Positions 16,244 through 24,939 of a stretch of 59,992 nucleotides of DNA are shown in pieces. A program made the position numbers and the translations under genes. The notes under the pieces are model-generated. The model made no database searches. It was not told the DNA's origin and worked only from the letters and a program-made list of their open reading frames with translations. Origin of the DNA: Tetragenococcus muriaticus DSM 15685 (GTDB lineage Bacteria; Bacillota; Bacilli; Lactobacillales; Enterococcaceae); contig NZ_AUIQ01000005.1 of assembly GCF_000423785.1 (NCBI RefSeq), positions 1 through 59,992 of the forward strand, written 5' to 3'. Position 1 is the first letter of the stretch. Each line of letters begins with the position of its first letter.

Positions 16244-16903
16244 ATGGATTTGACAAAAGATGAATTAGCAACTTATTTAGACCACACGAATTTGAAGCCT
16301 GATGCAACAAAGGAACAAATTCAAAAAACTTGTGAGGAAGCGAAGGAATTTAATACAGCAGCAGTTTGTGTGAATGCTTATTGGGCTTCTTTTGTAGCTG
16401 AAAGATTAGCTGAAACAAAAATCAAAACTTGTGTTGTAGTTGGTTTTCCATTAGGAGCGACAACGACAGAAGCAAAAGTTGCTGAGGCAGAATCGGCGAT
16501 GAAAAAAGGCGCAGATGAAATTGATATGGTTATTAATATTGGCGAACTTCTTAGCGGTGATAATGAAGCTGTTGAAGGAGATATCGTTGCTGTAGCTAAC
16601 GCTGTTCATGCAAAAGATAAGCTATTAAAAGTTATTATAGAAACTTCATTTCTTGACGAAGAAAAAATTGTTCAAGCATGTCAATTAGCAGAAAGTGCTA
16701 AAGCTGATTTTGTCAAAACTTCAACAGGTTTTAGTTCGGCTGGGGCTAAAATTGCAGACGTTCGTTTAATGCGTGAAACAGTAGGTGATCGTTTAGGCGT
16801 TAAAGCTTCTGGGGGTATTCATAGTTTTGAAGAAGCAACAGCAATGATTGAGGCTGGTGCGAGTCGCTTAGGCGTTAGTGCGACAACGAAAATTTTAGCT
16901 TAA
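16244..16903 (+). CDS. deoC: Deoxyribose-phosphate aldolase
   Basis: A DeoC of about 219 residues splits 2-deoxyribose-5-phosphate into glyceraldehyde-3-phosphate and acetaldehyde. Motifs are YLDHTNLKP near the start, [12 protein letters not shown] near residue 66, the KVIIETSFL strand near 130 and FVKTSTGFS with the Schiff-base Lys near 155. ATG at 16244 lies seven bases after AAAGGGGA; an upstream in-frame ATG at 16226 lies before that site and is unlikely. It is the first gene of deoC-deoB-deoR. Confidence 0.96.
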   Translation: MDLTKDELATYLDHTNLKPDATKEQIQKTCEEAKEFNTAAVCVNAYWASFVAERLAETKIKTCVVVGFPLGATTTEAKVAEAESAMKKGADEIDMVINIGELLSGDNEAVEGDIVAVANAVHAKDKLLKVIIETSFLDEEKIVQACQLAESAKADFVKTSTGFSSAGAKIADVRLMRETVGDRLGVKASGGIHSFEEATAMIEAGASRLGVSATTKILA

Positions 16904-16920
16904 AGAAAGGAAGCAAAAAA

Positions 16921-18108
16921 ATGAGTTACAAACGAATTTTTGCCATTGTATTAGATTCAGTAGGAACAGGAGCTGCGCCAGATGCTGCTCAGTTTGATGA
17001 CGAAGGATCAGATACTTTAGGTCATGTCGGCGAAGCTTATAATGGAAATCTCGCTCTACCAAATTTACAAAAATTGGGTCTTTCCAACTTACGTGAAGAA
17101 GCCATTGAAGGTGTTCCTGCCGTAGATAATCCGCTGGGATATTATGGCAAAATGACAGAAATTTCAGCGGGTAAAGACAGTATGGACGGTCATTGGGAAA
17201 TGATGGGACTTCCTGTATCTCAACCTTTAGATTTTTTTCCTGATGGCTTTCCTGAGGAATTACTAGCTAAAATTGCTGATTTTTCTGGTCGTAAAATTGT
17301 AGGTAACCGACCAGCTTCAGGAACCAAAATTATTGAAGAATTAGGCGAACACCAGATGGAGACTGGGGATTTAATTATTTATACTTCTGGCGATTCGGTT
17401 TTACAAATTGCTGCTCATGAAGAGATTATTCCACTAGATGAACTGTATCGGATTTGCGAGTATGCTCGTAGTTTGGTGAATGGACCTAAATATACTTTAG
17501 GACGAGTGATCGCTCGTCCTTATGTTGGAGATAACAAAGACAACTTTACGCGTACCTCGCATCGTCATGATTATTCCTTAGAGCCTACAGGAAAGACCGA
17601 TCTTGATTATCTTCAAGAAAATCATATTCAAACGATTGGCATTGGGAAAATTAATGACATTTTTTCTGGGAATGGATTAGATGATGTCTACCATAATGAC
17701 GATAATATGGATGGAATGAACCATCTAGATCATGTCATGACACAAGATTTTACAGGATTTTGTTTTGTTAATTTAGTTGATTTTGACTCCATGTATGGTC
17801 ATCGCCGAAATCCGATCGGTTTTGGTCAAGCATTAATGGACTTTGACCAACGGTTGGCTACTGTATTGGAGCAACTAAGAGAAGATGATCTATTATTGAT
17901 TACTGCGGACCACGGGAATGATCCCGGTTTTAAAGGAACGGATCACACTAGAGAACAAGTTCCGCTGTTAGCTTATTCACCAAGTATGGAAAAAAGTGCA
18001 AGCTTGGGTATACGTTCTACTTTTTCTGACTTAGGTGCTACCGTTTTAAGCAATTTTAATGTCAAAGGAACTGGAAAAGGCACAAGCTTTTTAACAGAAT
18101 TGATGTAA
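16921..18108 (+). CDS. deoB: Phosphopentomutase
   Basis: The 395-residue metalloenzyme of the alkaline phosphatase fold interconverts (deoxy)ribose-1- and -5-phosphates. It shows the N-terminal [13 protein letters not shown] metal site, [15 protein letters not shown] near residue 83, ANR-type [10 protein letters not shown] near 128, and the C-terminal TADHGNDP and [10 protein letters not shown] metal ligands. It starts 18 bases after deoC and feeds it. A nucleoside phosphorylase gene that usually accompanies the set is not in the window. Confidence 0.96.
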   Translation: MSYKRIFAIVLDSVGTGAAPDAAQFDDEGSDTLGHVGEAYNGNLALPNLQKLGLSNLREEAIEGVPAVDNPLGYYGKMTEISAGKDSMDGHWEMMGLPVSQPLDFFPDGFPEELLAKIADFSGRKIVGNRPASGTKIIEELGEHQMETGDLIIYTSGDSVLQIAAHEEIIPLDELYRICEYARSLVNGPKYTLGRVIARPYVGDNKDNFTRTSHRHDYSLEPTGKTDLDYLQENHIQTIGIGKINDIFSGNGLDDVYHNDDNMDGMNHLDHVMTQDFTGFCFVNLVDFDSMYGHRRNPIGFGQALMDFDQRLATVLEQLREDDLLLITADHGNDPGFKGTDHTREQVPLLAYSPSMEKSASLGIRSTFSDLGATVLSNFNVKGTGKGTSFLTELM

Positions 18109-18123
18109 AAGATGGGATGAAAA

Positions 18124-19074
18124 ATGGTACAAAAGGATGAAACAGCCAAACTAAAACAAGCATTAACCGTTGCTCAACTATATTATGAAGATGGGCTAAG
18201 CCAGGCAGCAATTGCTAAAAAGTTACAAATGTCACGGCCGACGATCTCACGCTTTTTGCAATTGGCTAAAGAAGAAGGTTTGGTAAAAATTCAAGTAGAA
18301 AATCCTTTTGTTGATTATCAAGATTTAAGCGAAATTTTATCAGAAAAATACCAGTTAAAAATTCAAGTGGTGCCTGAGCAATACCAAGAGAAAAAAACAA
18401 TGTTAGATCGTTTAGGAGCTTATACAGCTGCTTACTTAACAAAAATTGTCCAACCTACAGATATTATCGGGATTGGATGGGGAAAAACGATTCATGCTGT
18501 GACTTCTCATCTTGAAAAGCAAGAGATTACAGGGATTCAAACGGTACAATTAAAGGGTAGCTTTAGCTTTGGTGATGAAAGGACGTATGCTTACGAAAGT
18601 ATGAACGAGCTGTCAGAGGCGTTTAATGCACGAGCTCAGTATTTGCCATTACCTACTTTTTTTGATAACCAAACGACAAAAAAGCTAGTGGAACAAGATC
18701 GTTTTATTCACTCCATTTTGCAGTTGGGAAAACAAGCCAACATCGCGTTATTTACTGTGGGATCAGTACGTAAGGATGCTTTACTTTTTAATTTGGGGCA
18801 TTTAGATGCAAAGCAAAAAGAACGGTTACGAGAAGAAGCTGTAGGCGATGTTGTGTCGCGTTTTATTGACGAAGAAGGTCAGTTAGTGAATCAAGAACTG
18901 GATCAACGTACAGTAGGTATTGAATTAGCTGATTTAAAAAAGAAAGAGTATTCGATTCTGGTGGCTGGGGGTGCTAAAAAAGCAGCGGCAGTTCAAGCAG
19001 TGTTAAAATCTGGATATGCGAACCAAGGAATTTTTGACGTTGTTTTAGCACAACACCTGATGCATTATGGTTAA
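18124..19074 (+). CDS. deoR: DeoR regulator, SorC family
   Basis: The protein of 316 residues has an N-terminal helix-turn-helix (about residues 10-50: YEDGLSQAAIAKKL then MSRPTISRFL) and a SorC-type sugar-phosphate binding domain with the GIGWGKTI motif near residue 118. It matches Bacillus DeoR (313 residues), which represses nucleoside catabolism genes until deoxyribose-5-phosphate binds. Being the last gene of the operon it would repress its own synthesis through the palindrome before deoC. A terminator follows. Confidence 0.88.
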   Translation: MVQKDETAKLKQALTVAQLYYEDGLSQAAIAKKLQMSRPTISRFLQLAKEEGLVKIQVENPFVDYQDLSEILSEKYQLKIQVVPEQYQEKKTMLDRLGAYTAAYLTKIVQPTDIIGIGWGKTIHAVTSHLEKQEITGIQTVQLKGSFSFGDERTYAYESMNELSEAFNARAQYLPLPTFFDNQTTKKLVEQDRFIHSILQLGKQANIALFTVGSVRKDALLFNLGHLDAKQKERLREEAVGDVVSRFIDEEGQLVNQELDQRTVGIELADLKKKEYSILVAGGAKKAAAVQAVLKSGYANQGIFDVVLAQHLMHYG

Positions 19075-19097
19075 TCGATTGTCAATCATAAAAATGG

Positions 19098-19125
19098 AAA
19101 AGCTAAGATGGTTTCTTAGCTTTTT
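19098..19125 (+). terminator. Terminator of the deo operon
   Basis: AAAAGCTAAGA and TCTTAGCTTTTT form a compact hairpin with a T-run. Confidence 0.85.
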
Positions 19126-19203
19126 ATTGTGTTCTTTTTAAACAGCTCACTTTAAACAGAACACAAATTTGTGTATCCTTAGATAAAAAGGGAGCAGAAA
19201 TTT

Positions 19204-19938
19204 ATGCGTGAAGAAATACGCAAAAACCGAGTTAAATTTATCATAGTGTTTGCTTTGTTTGTAATAGTCCTAGTTTTTATGGGGGTGTTTTTTTTGAACC
19301 GTTTATCAGGACCTGATAATGAAGAAGAGATCGGTTCTGAGGATACACGTATCGCAGCAGTAGGGGATAGTATTACCTATAATTTATATGTAGCAAATGG
19401 CCAAGAGGAATTTTATCCTCAACAATTAGATGATTTATTAGGGGAAGGATATGCTGTTCATAATTTTGGAGTGTCCAATTATGCAGCACAAGCTTCCAGC
19501 GATTTTCCATATGAAACAACAGAAGAATATCAAGAAAGTTTAGATTTTGATCCAGAGATTGTCATTATGATGTTAGGAACAAATGATACGAAGGACACAA
19601 ACTGGAATGGTTCGGGCCAGTTTAAAGACGAGTATATTGACCTTCTTGAAAGTTATCGTGATTTACCTAGTGTTTCAAGAATCATTTTAGCTTCACCGCC
19701 AGCAGTTTTTCTGGAGGGCGCTGTCATCAGCGGGGGAATCGATGCTAGTAGAATAAGTGTTGCAGGCAATACAGTAGAAGAAATTGCCGCAGAATATGAA
19801 CTAGAATTTGTAGATATGTACGAAGAAACTATCAATCACCCAGAATATTTCCCTGATGGTATACATCCAAATGAGGAAGGCTCGGCAGCCTTAGCAGAAC
19901 TTTTTTACCAGCAAATCACCGAGGAAAACGCTCAGTAA
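19204..19938 (+). CDS. Membrane-anchored SGNH/GDSL hydrolase
   Basis: The 244-residue protein has one N-terminal membrane segment (about residues 11-31) after a basic start, so the catalytic part is outside the cell. The SGNH blocks are clear: GDSITYN near residue 54, LGTNDTKD near 125, and DGIHPNEEG near 219 with the catalytic Asp-His. Such enzymes deacylate or deacetylate carbohydrates, lipids or wall polymers; the substrate is unknown. AAGGGAGCAG precedes the ATG. It is probably expressed alone. Confidence 0.83.
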   Translation: MREEIRKNRVKFIIVFALFVIVLVFMGVFFLNRLSGPDNEEEIGSEDTRIAAVGDSITYNLYVANGQEEFYPQQLDDLLGEGYAVHNFGVSNYAAQASSDFPYETTEEYQESLDFDPEIVIMMLGTNDTKDTNWNGSGQFKDEYIDLLESYRDLPSVSRIILASPPAVFLEGAVISGGIDASRISVAGNTVEEIAAEYELEFVDMYEETINHPEYFPDGIHPNEEGSAALAELFYQQITEENAQ

Positions 19939-20107
19939 AAAAGTTAAGCTATCAAAATGAGGTGCCGCGAAGTCTTGAGTATTTTATACTAAGTTGTATG
20001 TTAAAGTGTACGTAATATATATTTACTGTAATACGAGTCACGGTCTAAAATTTTCAATAGGTGTCTGCTATCTTTTTAGCTGTGTAAGTGTTATCATTAA
20101 AGAATAA

Positions 20108-20168
20108 AGGGCGTTGAGATTGACACATTGCTTATATTCTCCGAAGTTCTTCTCTCAACGCTCTTTTT
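20108..20168 (+). terminator. Hairpin with T-run in the 19939-20541 gap
   Basis: AGGGCGTTGAG (20108-20118) pairs with CTCAACGCTCT (20153-20163) across a 34-base loop and runs into Ts. It lies 170 bases after the SGNH gene, so it may end that message or a small RNA. The rest of 19939-20107 shows nothing I can name. Confidence 0.55.
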
Positions 20169-20255
20169 ATAAATCGATGGCGATTTAACTAAAATTTTAT
20201 CGTTTACAAAAAAAATCATCATAATTTGTTCATATTTTATAGTTACATTAGAACC

Positions 20256-20336
20256 ATACCAACGAAACACCTTAATAAACACTTTTTCATTTTTTACTCC
20301 TTTCCCGTCAGTTACTCGCTGACGGGTCCTTTTTTT
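20256..20336 (+). ncRNA. csRNA-like small RNA, copy 1
   Basis: A candidate RNA of about 80 nt. It carries an unpaired pyrimidine-rich stretch (20280-20304) complementary to a ribosome site plus start codon (GAAAGGAGTAAAAAATGAAAA type), then the terminator hairpin CCCGTCAG (20304-20311) with CTGACGGG (20319-20326) and seven Ts. A possible -10 box TACATT is at 20244-20249. A near-copy lies at 22696-22774, sharing promoter core, antisense stretch and terminator. This is the layout of streptococcal csRNAs, which block translation starts. Confidence 0.65.
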
Positions 20337-20466
20337 AGGTAAAAGCAAAATCCGAACGAATTTATCAGTAAATTCAATATTTTCAGATAATTATATTGCA
20401 ATTTAATTTTGTCTTCTATATAATAATCGTTACATCAAAAAATTCTGAAAAGTTTTAAGGAGGGCT

Positions 20467-20500
20467 TGTTTGTTACATAATATTTGCTTACAAACAAAGC
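20467..20500. repeat. Inverted repeat before the EIIC-like gene
   Basis: GCTTGTTTGT (from about 20464) and ACAAACAAAGC (to about 20500) can pair across a 16-base loop, right after a strong but orphan AAGGAGGG site. It could be an operator or leader hairpin for the membrane protein gene at 20542. No regulator is recognised. Confidence 0.4.
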
Positions 20501-20541
20501 TAAAATTAAAAGAAACTTGTTAGGAAAAAGGAACGATTTCT

Positions 20542-21579
20542 ATGGAAGAAACAATAACACCCAAACGGTTTTTGAATAAAATACTGGCAGGAACAGCAAC
20601 AGGAATTATTGTTGGATTAATTCCTAACGCGGTGTTATCTGTTATATTAGGAGCGTTTGGTGATAATTCTTTTGCAGTAACCTGGACGCAGACAACAGAA
20701 CTTTTTCAAATTGCAACCCCTGCAGTTATTGGATTTTTAATCGGATTGCAATTTAATCTAAATCCTATGCGAATGTCTGTTGTCGGTGTTGCAGCTTTAA
20801 TAGGTTCCGGCTCAATTCAGTTTGATGATGAAGCAGGAGCATTCATTGGCGCAGGCACTGGCGATATTATTAATACGATGATTACGGCAGCGGTGGCTGT
20901 AGGTTTAATTTTATTGATTGGCGATAGATTTGGTTCAGTCGAAATTATTGGAATGCCGATTATTGTCGGTACAGGGGCAAGTTTAGTTGGTGTTTATTTA
21001 TTCCCTTATGTTACAGCCATTTCTACGGCTATTGGAACAGCTATTAATACCTTTACAACTTTACAACCTATTCTAATGAGTATTTTAATTTCTTGTTCAT
21101 TTGCCCTGTTAATTATCTCTCCAATCTCAACGATCGCTATTGGTTTAGCGATTCAATTGGATGGCGTTGCTGCCGGCGCTGCAGCTATGGGCGTTGGTGC
21201 GACTACGATTGTTCTAGTTGTTAATTCATGGAAAATCAATAAATCTGGAATTACCATTGCGATTGCTTTAGGAGCAATGAAAATGATGATGCCGAATTTA
21301 TTCCGTAAACCTGTTATTTTGGTACCATGCTTTTTTACAGCCATTGTAACTGCAATTCCAGTAGCTCTTTTGGAAATTACTGGCACACCTTCTTCTGCCG
21401 GATTTGGCTTAGTAGGATTGGTAGGACCTTTTGCTGCGATTGATGGCGGACAGGCACCAATTATGGCACTTGTTTGTTGGATTGTTATACCAGCGGTTGC
21501 CGCGATTGTCTCACAATATGCTTGCGAAAAAGTATTGAACTTGTACAACCGTCAAGAAGTATTTGAGTTCTTAGGCTAA
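20542..21579 (+). CDS. PTS EIIC_2-type integral membrane protein
   Basis: The 345-residue, very hydrophobic protein has about nine or ten membrane segments and matches the stand-alone EIIC_2 family (PF13303). Conserved-looking parts are GLIPNAVLS near residue 27, IGFLIGLQFNLNP near 66 and GTPSSAGFGLVGLVGP near 285. No EIIA, EIIB or substrate gene is near, so a PTS function is unproven; the family is often orphan and of unknown substrate. GGAAAAAGGAACG lies before the ATG. It is closed by a terminator. Confidence 0.75.
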   Translation: MEETITPKRFLNKILAGTATGIIVGLIPNAVLSVILGAFGDNSFAVTWTQTTELFQIATPAVIGFLIGLQFNLNPMRMSVVGVAALIGSGSIQFDDEAGAFIGAGTGDIINTMITAAVAVGLILLIGDRFGSVEIIGMPIIVGTGASLVGVYLFPYVTAISTAIGTAINTFTTLQPILMSILISCSFALLIISPISTIAIGLAIQLDGVAAGAAAMGVGATTIVLVVNSWKINKSGITIAIALGAMKMMMPNLFRKPVILVPCFFTAIVTAIPVALLEITGTPSSAGFGLVGLVGPFAAIDGGQAPIMALVCWIVIPAVAAIVSQYACEKVLNLYNRQEVFEFLG

Positions 21580-21599
21580 GGAAATCAATTTATAGAATA

Positions 21600-21641
21600 A
21601 CTCCCAGAAATTCGTTTTATTCTAATTCCTGGGAGTGTTTT
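21600..21641 (+). terminator. Terminator after the EIIC-like gene
   Basis: ACTCCCAGAAATT pairs with AATTCCTGGGAGT apart from one mismatch, then GTTTTGT follows. It could also serve the opposite gene at 21661. Confidence 0.7.
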
Positions 21642-21660
21642 GTATACATTAAAATACTAA

Positions 21661-21888
21661 TTACACACTTAACCAATCACTTTCTAAGAGTTGGTAGGTA
21701 TTTTTATCAAGAGGAAGCCATAAATTCGCTTGCGAAATCCGCAGCATAACTTCCCAAAATACGCTGTCTTTACGTTCGGTAGATGTGAGGTTTAGATAGA
21801 GATAATGTCCGTCTTTTGCTTTGGCAATAATAAATGGATAAAATACTTTTCTTATTTGTACAGAAATAACTGATGCTTTTGTAAACAT
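21661..21888 (-). CDS. Small hypothetical protein
   Basis: The frame codes about 75 residues from ATG at 21888, or 80 from a TTG at 21903 that lies too close to its AAAGG site. The sequence looks like a real folded protein (VFYPFIIAKAKDGHYLYLNL, then two Trp-rich turns) without signal peptide or membrane segment. I recognise no family. It is convergent with the EIIC-like gene and divergent from the cupin gene; its upstream region of 200 bases shows only AT-rich DNA. Confidence 0.5.
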   Translation of the reverse strand: MFTKASVISVQIRKVFYPFIIAKAKDGHYLYLNLTSTERKDSVFWEVMLRISQANLWLPLDKNTYQLLESDWLSV

Positions 21889-22118
21889 TTTAAACGAACA
21901 CAACCTTTCATTATTGTTGTTGCTATTGTTTACTTTACGCTAAAGAATAATAAAGGACTAGAGAGGTAATGATAACTTTATTTTGTTTATAGCATCTTAA
22001 AGTTCTTGGCTAATTCATGAACATAGCTATAAAAGAAATTAAACTTCCTGTACCTTTGGTAAAGGTATAAAGCATGATAGAATGGGAAATATAAAATATG
22101 ATCAGAAGGAGGACTTTC

Positions 22119-22634
22119 ATGAAAGAGCAAGAAACCATTGTAGCAAGTCACTTTTATTTCACAGATGATGGGGCTATTCCTAATAATCCTTCCTTTCCTT
22201 TGCTGGTTTATAAAAATGCGATTGAGGATGAGGATCAAGTGAATCAAATATTGAGACAAAATCATTGGTCGAATGCTTGGCGTAATGGTGTTTTTCCTTA
22301 TCATCATTATCATAGTAACTCGCATGAGGTGCTTGTCGTTGTTGGTGGGAAAGCTTTATTGCAAATGGGCGGTGAGCATGGTGAACAATTAACAGCTGAA
22401 CGCGGCGACGTGTTGGTTTTACCAGCTGGTACGGGACACAAATTGTTAAAAAAAGAAGCTGGTTTCTCCGTTATTGGAGCTTATCCTAATGGACAGAATT
22501 ATGATATTTGTTATGGCAAAAAAGAAGAACGGCCAGAAAAATTAGATAATATAAAGCAAGTTCCCATGCCAGGTTATGATCCCATTTATGGAGAAAGTGG
22601 AAAGTTATTTGCTTATTGGCAAGTAAATGAATGA
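22119..22634 (+). CDS. Cupin-domain protein, YjlB type
   Basis: The 171-residue protein has one cupin barrel: motif 1 as PYHHYHSNSHEVLVVVGGKA near residues 65-85 with three metal-binding His and a Glu, and motif 2 as GDVLVLPAGTGHKLL near 105-119. It resembles Bacillus YjlB, whose function is unknown. ATG at 22119 follows AGAAGGAGG; the in-frame ATG at 22098 precedes this site and is rejected. Transcribed alone, ahead of small RNA copy 2. Confidence 0.82.
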   Translation: MKEQETIVASHFYFTDDGAIPNNPSFPLLVYKNAIEDEDQVNQILRQNHWSNAWRNGVFPYHHYHSNSHEVLVVVGGKALLQMGGEHGEQLTAERGDVLVLPAGTGHKLLKKEAGFSVIGAYPNGQNYDICYGKKEERPEKLDNIKQVPMPGYDPIYGESGKLFAYWQVNE

Positions 22635-22695
22635 TTTAAGTGAATTCAAATAGATTTGTCACAAATTCTTCATAAATTTTGGATACATTAGAATT

Positions 22696-22774
22696 GTACC
22701 AACGAACAACCCTAATAAACACTTTTTCATTTTTTACTCCTTTCCCGTCAGTTACCCGCTGGCGGGTCTTTTTT
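22696..22774 (+). ncRNA. csRNA-like small RNA, copy 2
   Basis: It shares with copy 1 the block TACATTAGAA (22684 on), TACCAACGAA, the 25-base antisense pyrimidine stretch (22720-22744) and the terminator. Its hairpin is CCCGTCAG (22744-22751) with CTGGCGGG (22759-22766), where a G-U pair replaces the A-U pair of copy 1, so pairing is kept despite the change. The T-run follows. It lies between the cupin gene and galU. Confidence 0.65.
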
Positions 22775-22884
22775 AGGTCTTATTGAGAAAAAAGATCAAA
22801 AGTCACTTTATTTAAGCTGTCCCCTATTTAATAGCGGATGTGATACAATAAGATAAATTGATGAAGTAGAAAGGGTTGGAGAAA

Positions 22885-23754
22885 ATGAAAGTAAGAAAAG
22901 CAGTTATTCCTGCAGCGGGGTTAGGTACGCGATTTTTACCAGCGACTAAAGCTGTGGCTAAAGAGATGTTACCTATCGTTGATAAACCGACGATTCAATT
23001 TATTGTAGAAGAGGCGATGGCTTCTGGTATTGAAGATATTTTAGTGGTAACAGGTAAAGCCAAACGTCCTATCGAAGATCACTTTGATGCGAATATAGAA
23101 TTAGAACAAAATTTAAAATCAACAGGAAAAACTGAACTTTTAAAATTAGTGGAAGAAACGACAGATATCAACTTACACTTTGTACGACAAAAGCGACCTT
23201 TAGGGCTTGGTCATGCCATTTTACAAGCCAAAGCTTTTGTAGGGGATGAACCTTTTGTGGTTATGTTAGGTGATGACATCACAAGTAACCAAGTACCATT
23301 AACAAAACAATTGATTAACGATTATGAGAAAACTAAGGCATCGACATTAGGCGTAATGCCTGTACCTCATGAAGACACTTCAAAGTATGGCATTATTGAG
23401 CCTAATGGTAAAATTGAAGAAGGATTATATGACGTGAATTCTTTTGTAGAAAAACCTAAACCTGAACAAGCGCCTAGTAATTTAGCTATCATTGGACGTT
23501 ATCTATTAACGCCAGAAATTTTTAGCTTACTAGAAAAACAGACCCCTGGAAAAGGGGGAGAGATACAATTAACAGACTCTATAGATGAGTTAAATAAAAC
23601 ACAACGCGTGTTTGCCCAAGAATTTAGTGGCAAGCGATACGATGTGGGAACTAAAATAGGGATGTTAGAGGCTAATATTGAATATGGACTACAACATCCA
23701 GAAACAAAAGATGAGCTAAAAGCTTATTTGAAATCATTGTCAGCTAATCTTTAA
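22885..23754 (+). CDS. galU: UTP-glucose-1-phosphate uridylyltransferase
   Basis: The 289-residue nucleotidyltransferase makes UDP-glucose for cell-wall and glycolipid synthesis. It shows the N-terminal [17 protein letters not shown] nucleotide motif, [10 protein letters not shown] near residue 25, MLGDDI near 130 and [15 protein letters not shown] near 191. ATG at 22885 follows AAGGGTTGGAG; a TTG nine bases earlier is less likely. It is a single gene closed by a terminator and is convergent with the ComK-like gene. Confidence 0.96.
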   Translation: MKVRKAVIPAAGLGTRFLPATKAVAKEMLPIVDKPTIQFIVEEAMASGIEDILVVTGKAKRPIEDHFDANIELEQNLKSTGKTELLKLVEETTDINLHFVRQKRPLGLGHAILQAKAFVGDEPFVVMLGDDITSNQVPLTKQLINDYEKTKASTLGVMPVPHEDTSKYGIIEPNGKIEEGLYDVNSFVEKPKPEQAPSNLAIIGRYLLTPEIFSLLEKQTPGKGGEIQLTDSIDELNKTQRVFAQEFSGKRYDVGTKIGMLEANIEYGLQHPETKDELKAYLKSLSANL

Positions 23755-23760
23755 ATAGAA

Positions 23761-23808
23761 AAAAGACGTTTAGAAGCAACAATATGTCTCCTGAACGTCT
23801 CTTTTTTT
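23761..23808 (+). terminator. Terminator of galU
   Basis: AAAAGACGTT and GAACGTCT enclose a 22-base loop and are followed by seven Ts; it directly abuts the stop of the convergent ComK-like gene. Confidence 0.75.
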
Positions 23809-23809
23809 G

Positions 23810-24640
23810 TTAAACGTTTTCACTTTTCGGCAGACTTTTTGCATCTAGCCACTTTTCAATGACGATTGCATCATGGATTTCCTGATATTTCTGGTGAAAG
23901 TTAAGCGCAAATCCAGGAATATGTTGATACTGTATATTTTTTGTTACTTTTCTCGTAATTTTAGTTGAACTGATGTTTAAATATTCTAGCAAACTCATGG
24001 TCACATTAACTGGTTGGGTTTCGATATCTCTTTTAATAATTCCATGAGTTAAGAAAGCCCGCTTCATTCGAGTAAAAATAGGACGTTGTTGTCGTTCAAT
24101 GGCAACATTGATGCCATTCGTTAATTGGGCAATGGTAGGTGTAGTACTTCCTTGCGAGTATAAATTTTCGATTCTTCCTGGATTTACCCAGCAATAAATT
24201 GTAGGTTTAGAAGTTAAACTAAAAGGGATTAAACTAAACTTGCTACAAGAAATTGGAATCGCATTCATTTCTTTGTTTAAAAAGAAATTCAATGTTCTTT
24301 TATAGCTCTCAAAGTCCATAAATAAATGATTATACAAAAACTTTTCTGCTAATACATTGGCAGAACTATCTACTAATCTAACGGTATCTTTATAAAAAAC
24401 AAACGATTGCGTATAGCGCTCACCGTAAGGAATTATTGCATAAATTTCTTCTTTAAAATTTGCTTGTGTACTAATAGACAATTCTTTATATAGTTGAGCC
24501 AAATCAATTGGACGATTAGGTTGTTTCATACGATAAGCCAAAAGATGACATAAATTGGGGGTAAAAGCCTCGTTTCTATTTTTCTTCTTTGGCTTTTTAT
24601 CGTCAACATGGAGCAAGTATTCATCAACATCTTCTATCAC
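23810..24640 (-). CDS. ComK-family competence regulator with long N- and C-terminal extensions
   Basis: Of 276 residues, about 63-195 align by eye with ComK: an early IYAIIPYGE strand, RLVDSS near 90, the core FSLIPFSLTSKPTIYCWVNP near 137-156 (ComK has FLFPTLSSTRPQCGWIS), then GRIENL and an LTNGINV turn (ComK TFSNGKTM), and a basic RMKRA helix. ComK is about 190 residues, so this chain has some 60 extra residues before (with a KKPKKKNR basic patch) and 70 after. The GTG start at 24640 sits seven bases after AAAGGAGA, so the N-terminal part is real. It probably binds DNA; whether it drives competence genes is unknown. Confidence 0.65.
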   Translation of the reverse strand: MIEDVDEYLLHVDDKKPKKKNRNEAFTPNLCHLLAYRMKQPNRPIDLAQLYKELSISTQANFKEEIYAIIPYGERYTQSFVFYKDTVRLVDSSANVLAEKFLYNHLFMDFESYKRTLNFFLNKEMNAIPISCSKFSLIPFSLTSKPTIYCWVNPGRIENLYSQGSTTPTIAQLTNGINVAIERQQRPIFTRMKRAFLTHGIIKRDIETQPVNVTMSLLEYLNISSTKITRKVTKNIQYQHIPGFALNFHQKYQEIHDAIVIEKWLDAKSLPKSENV

Positions 24641-24862
24641 CGTGATTCTCCTTTCTACTTAGATTACGTTTATTATATAATAATTTTTGAAAAAAGTAAG
24701 GGTTAGTGAAAAAAGGTTCAAAAAAATTTGGAACTTTTCTTAAAGAATTAAAAATTATATTCATTGAATTATTGTTCAAAATAGCACAATAATAAAAAAT
24801 TCTTTTTAATTATATAAAAAAATAAGAAAAAAATATTGTAATTATCGCAATGATAGTGTACT

Positions 24863-24885
24863 ATAATAAGTGAATTAATTCACAT
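24863..24885 (+). promoter_or_regulatory. Rex operator at the adhE promoter
   Basis: AAGTGAATTAATTCACAT (24868-24885) is a palindrome that fits the Rex consensus WWGTGAAnTWnTTCACWW. It overlaps TATAAT (24863-24868), so Rex would block initiation when NAD+ is high and release it when NADH rises. Site identity is from the known consensus. Confidence 0.75.
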
Positions 24886-24939
24886 ATCCGGATGTTGAAA
24901 GTTTTAGATGAAAGCACCAATTATTTTGGAGGGATAGCA

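Noticed and set aside
20097-20348. 83-codon minus-strand frame
   Set aside because: It crosses a hairpin, a small RNA and its terminator; no site or family supports it.
22670-22746. Minus-strand mini-gene MKKCLLGLFVGTILM behind AGGAG, with a shorter counterpart near 20246-20292
   Set aside because: The peptide is 23 codons in one copy and 15 in the other with little constraint, while the conserved parts (promoter core, pyrimidine stretch, terminator with T-run) make sense as a plus-strand small RNA. The apparent ribosome site is the complement of the antisense stretch.
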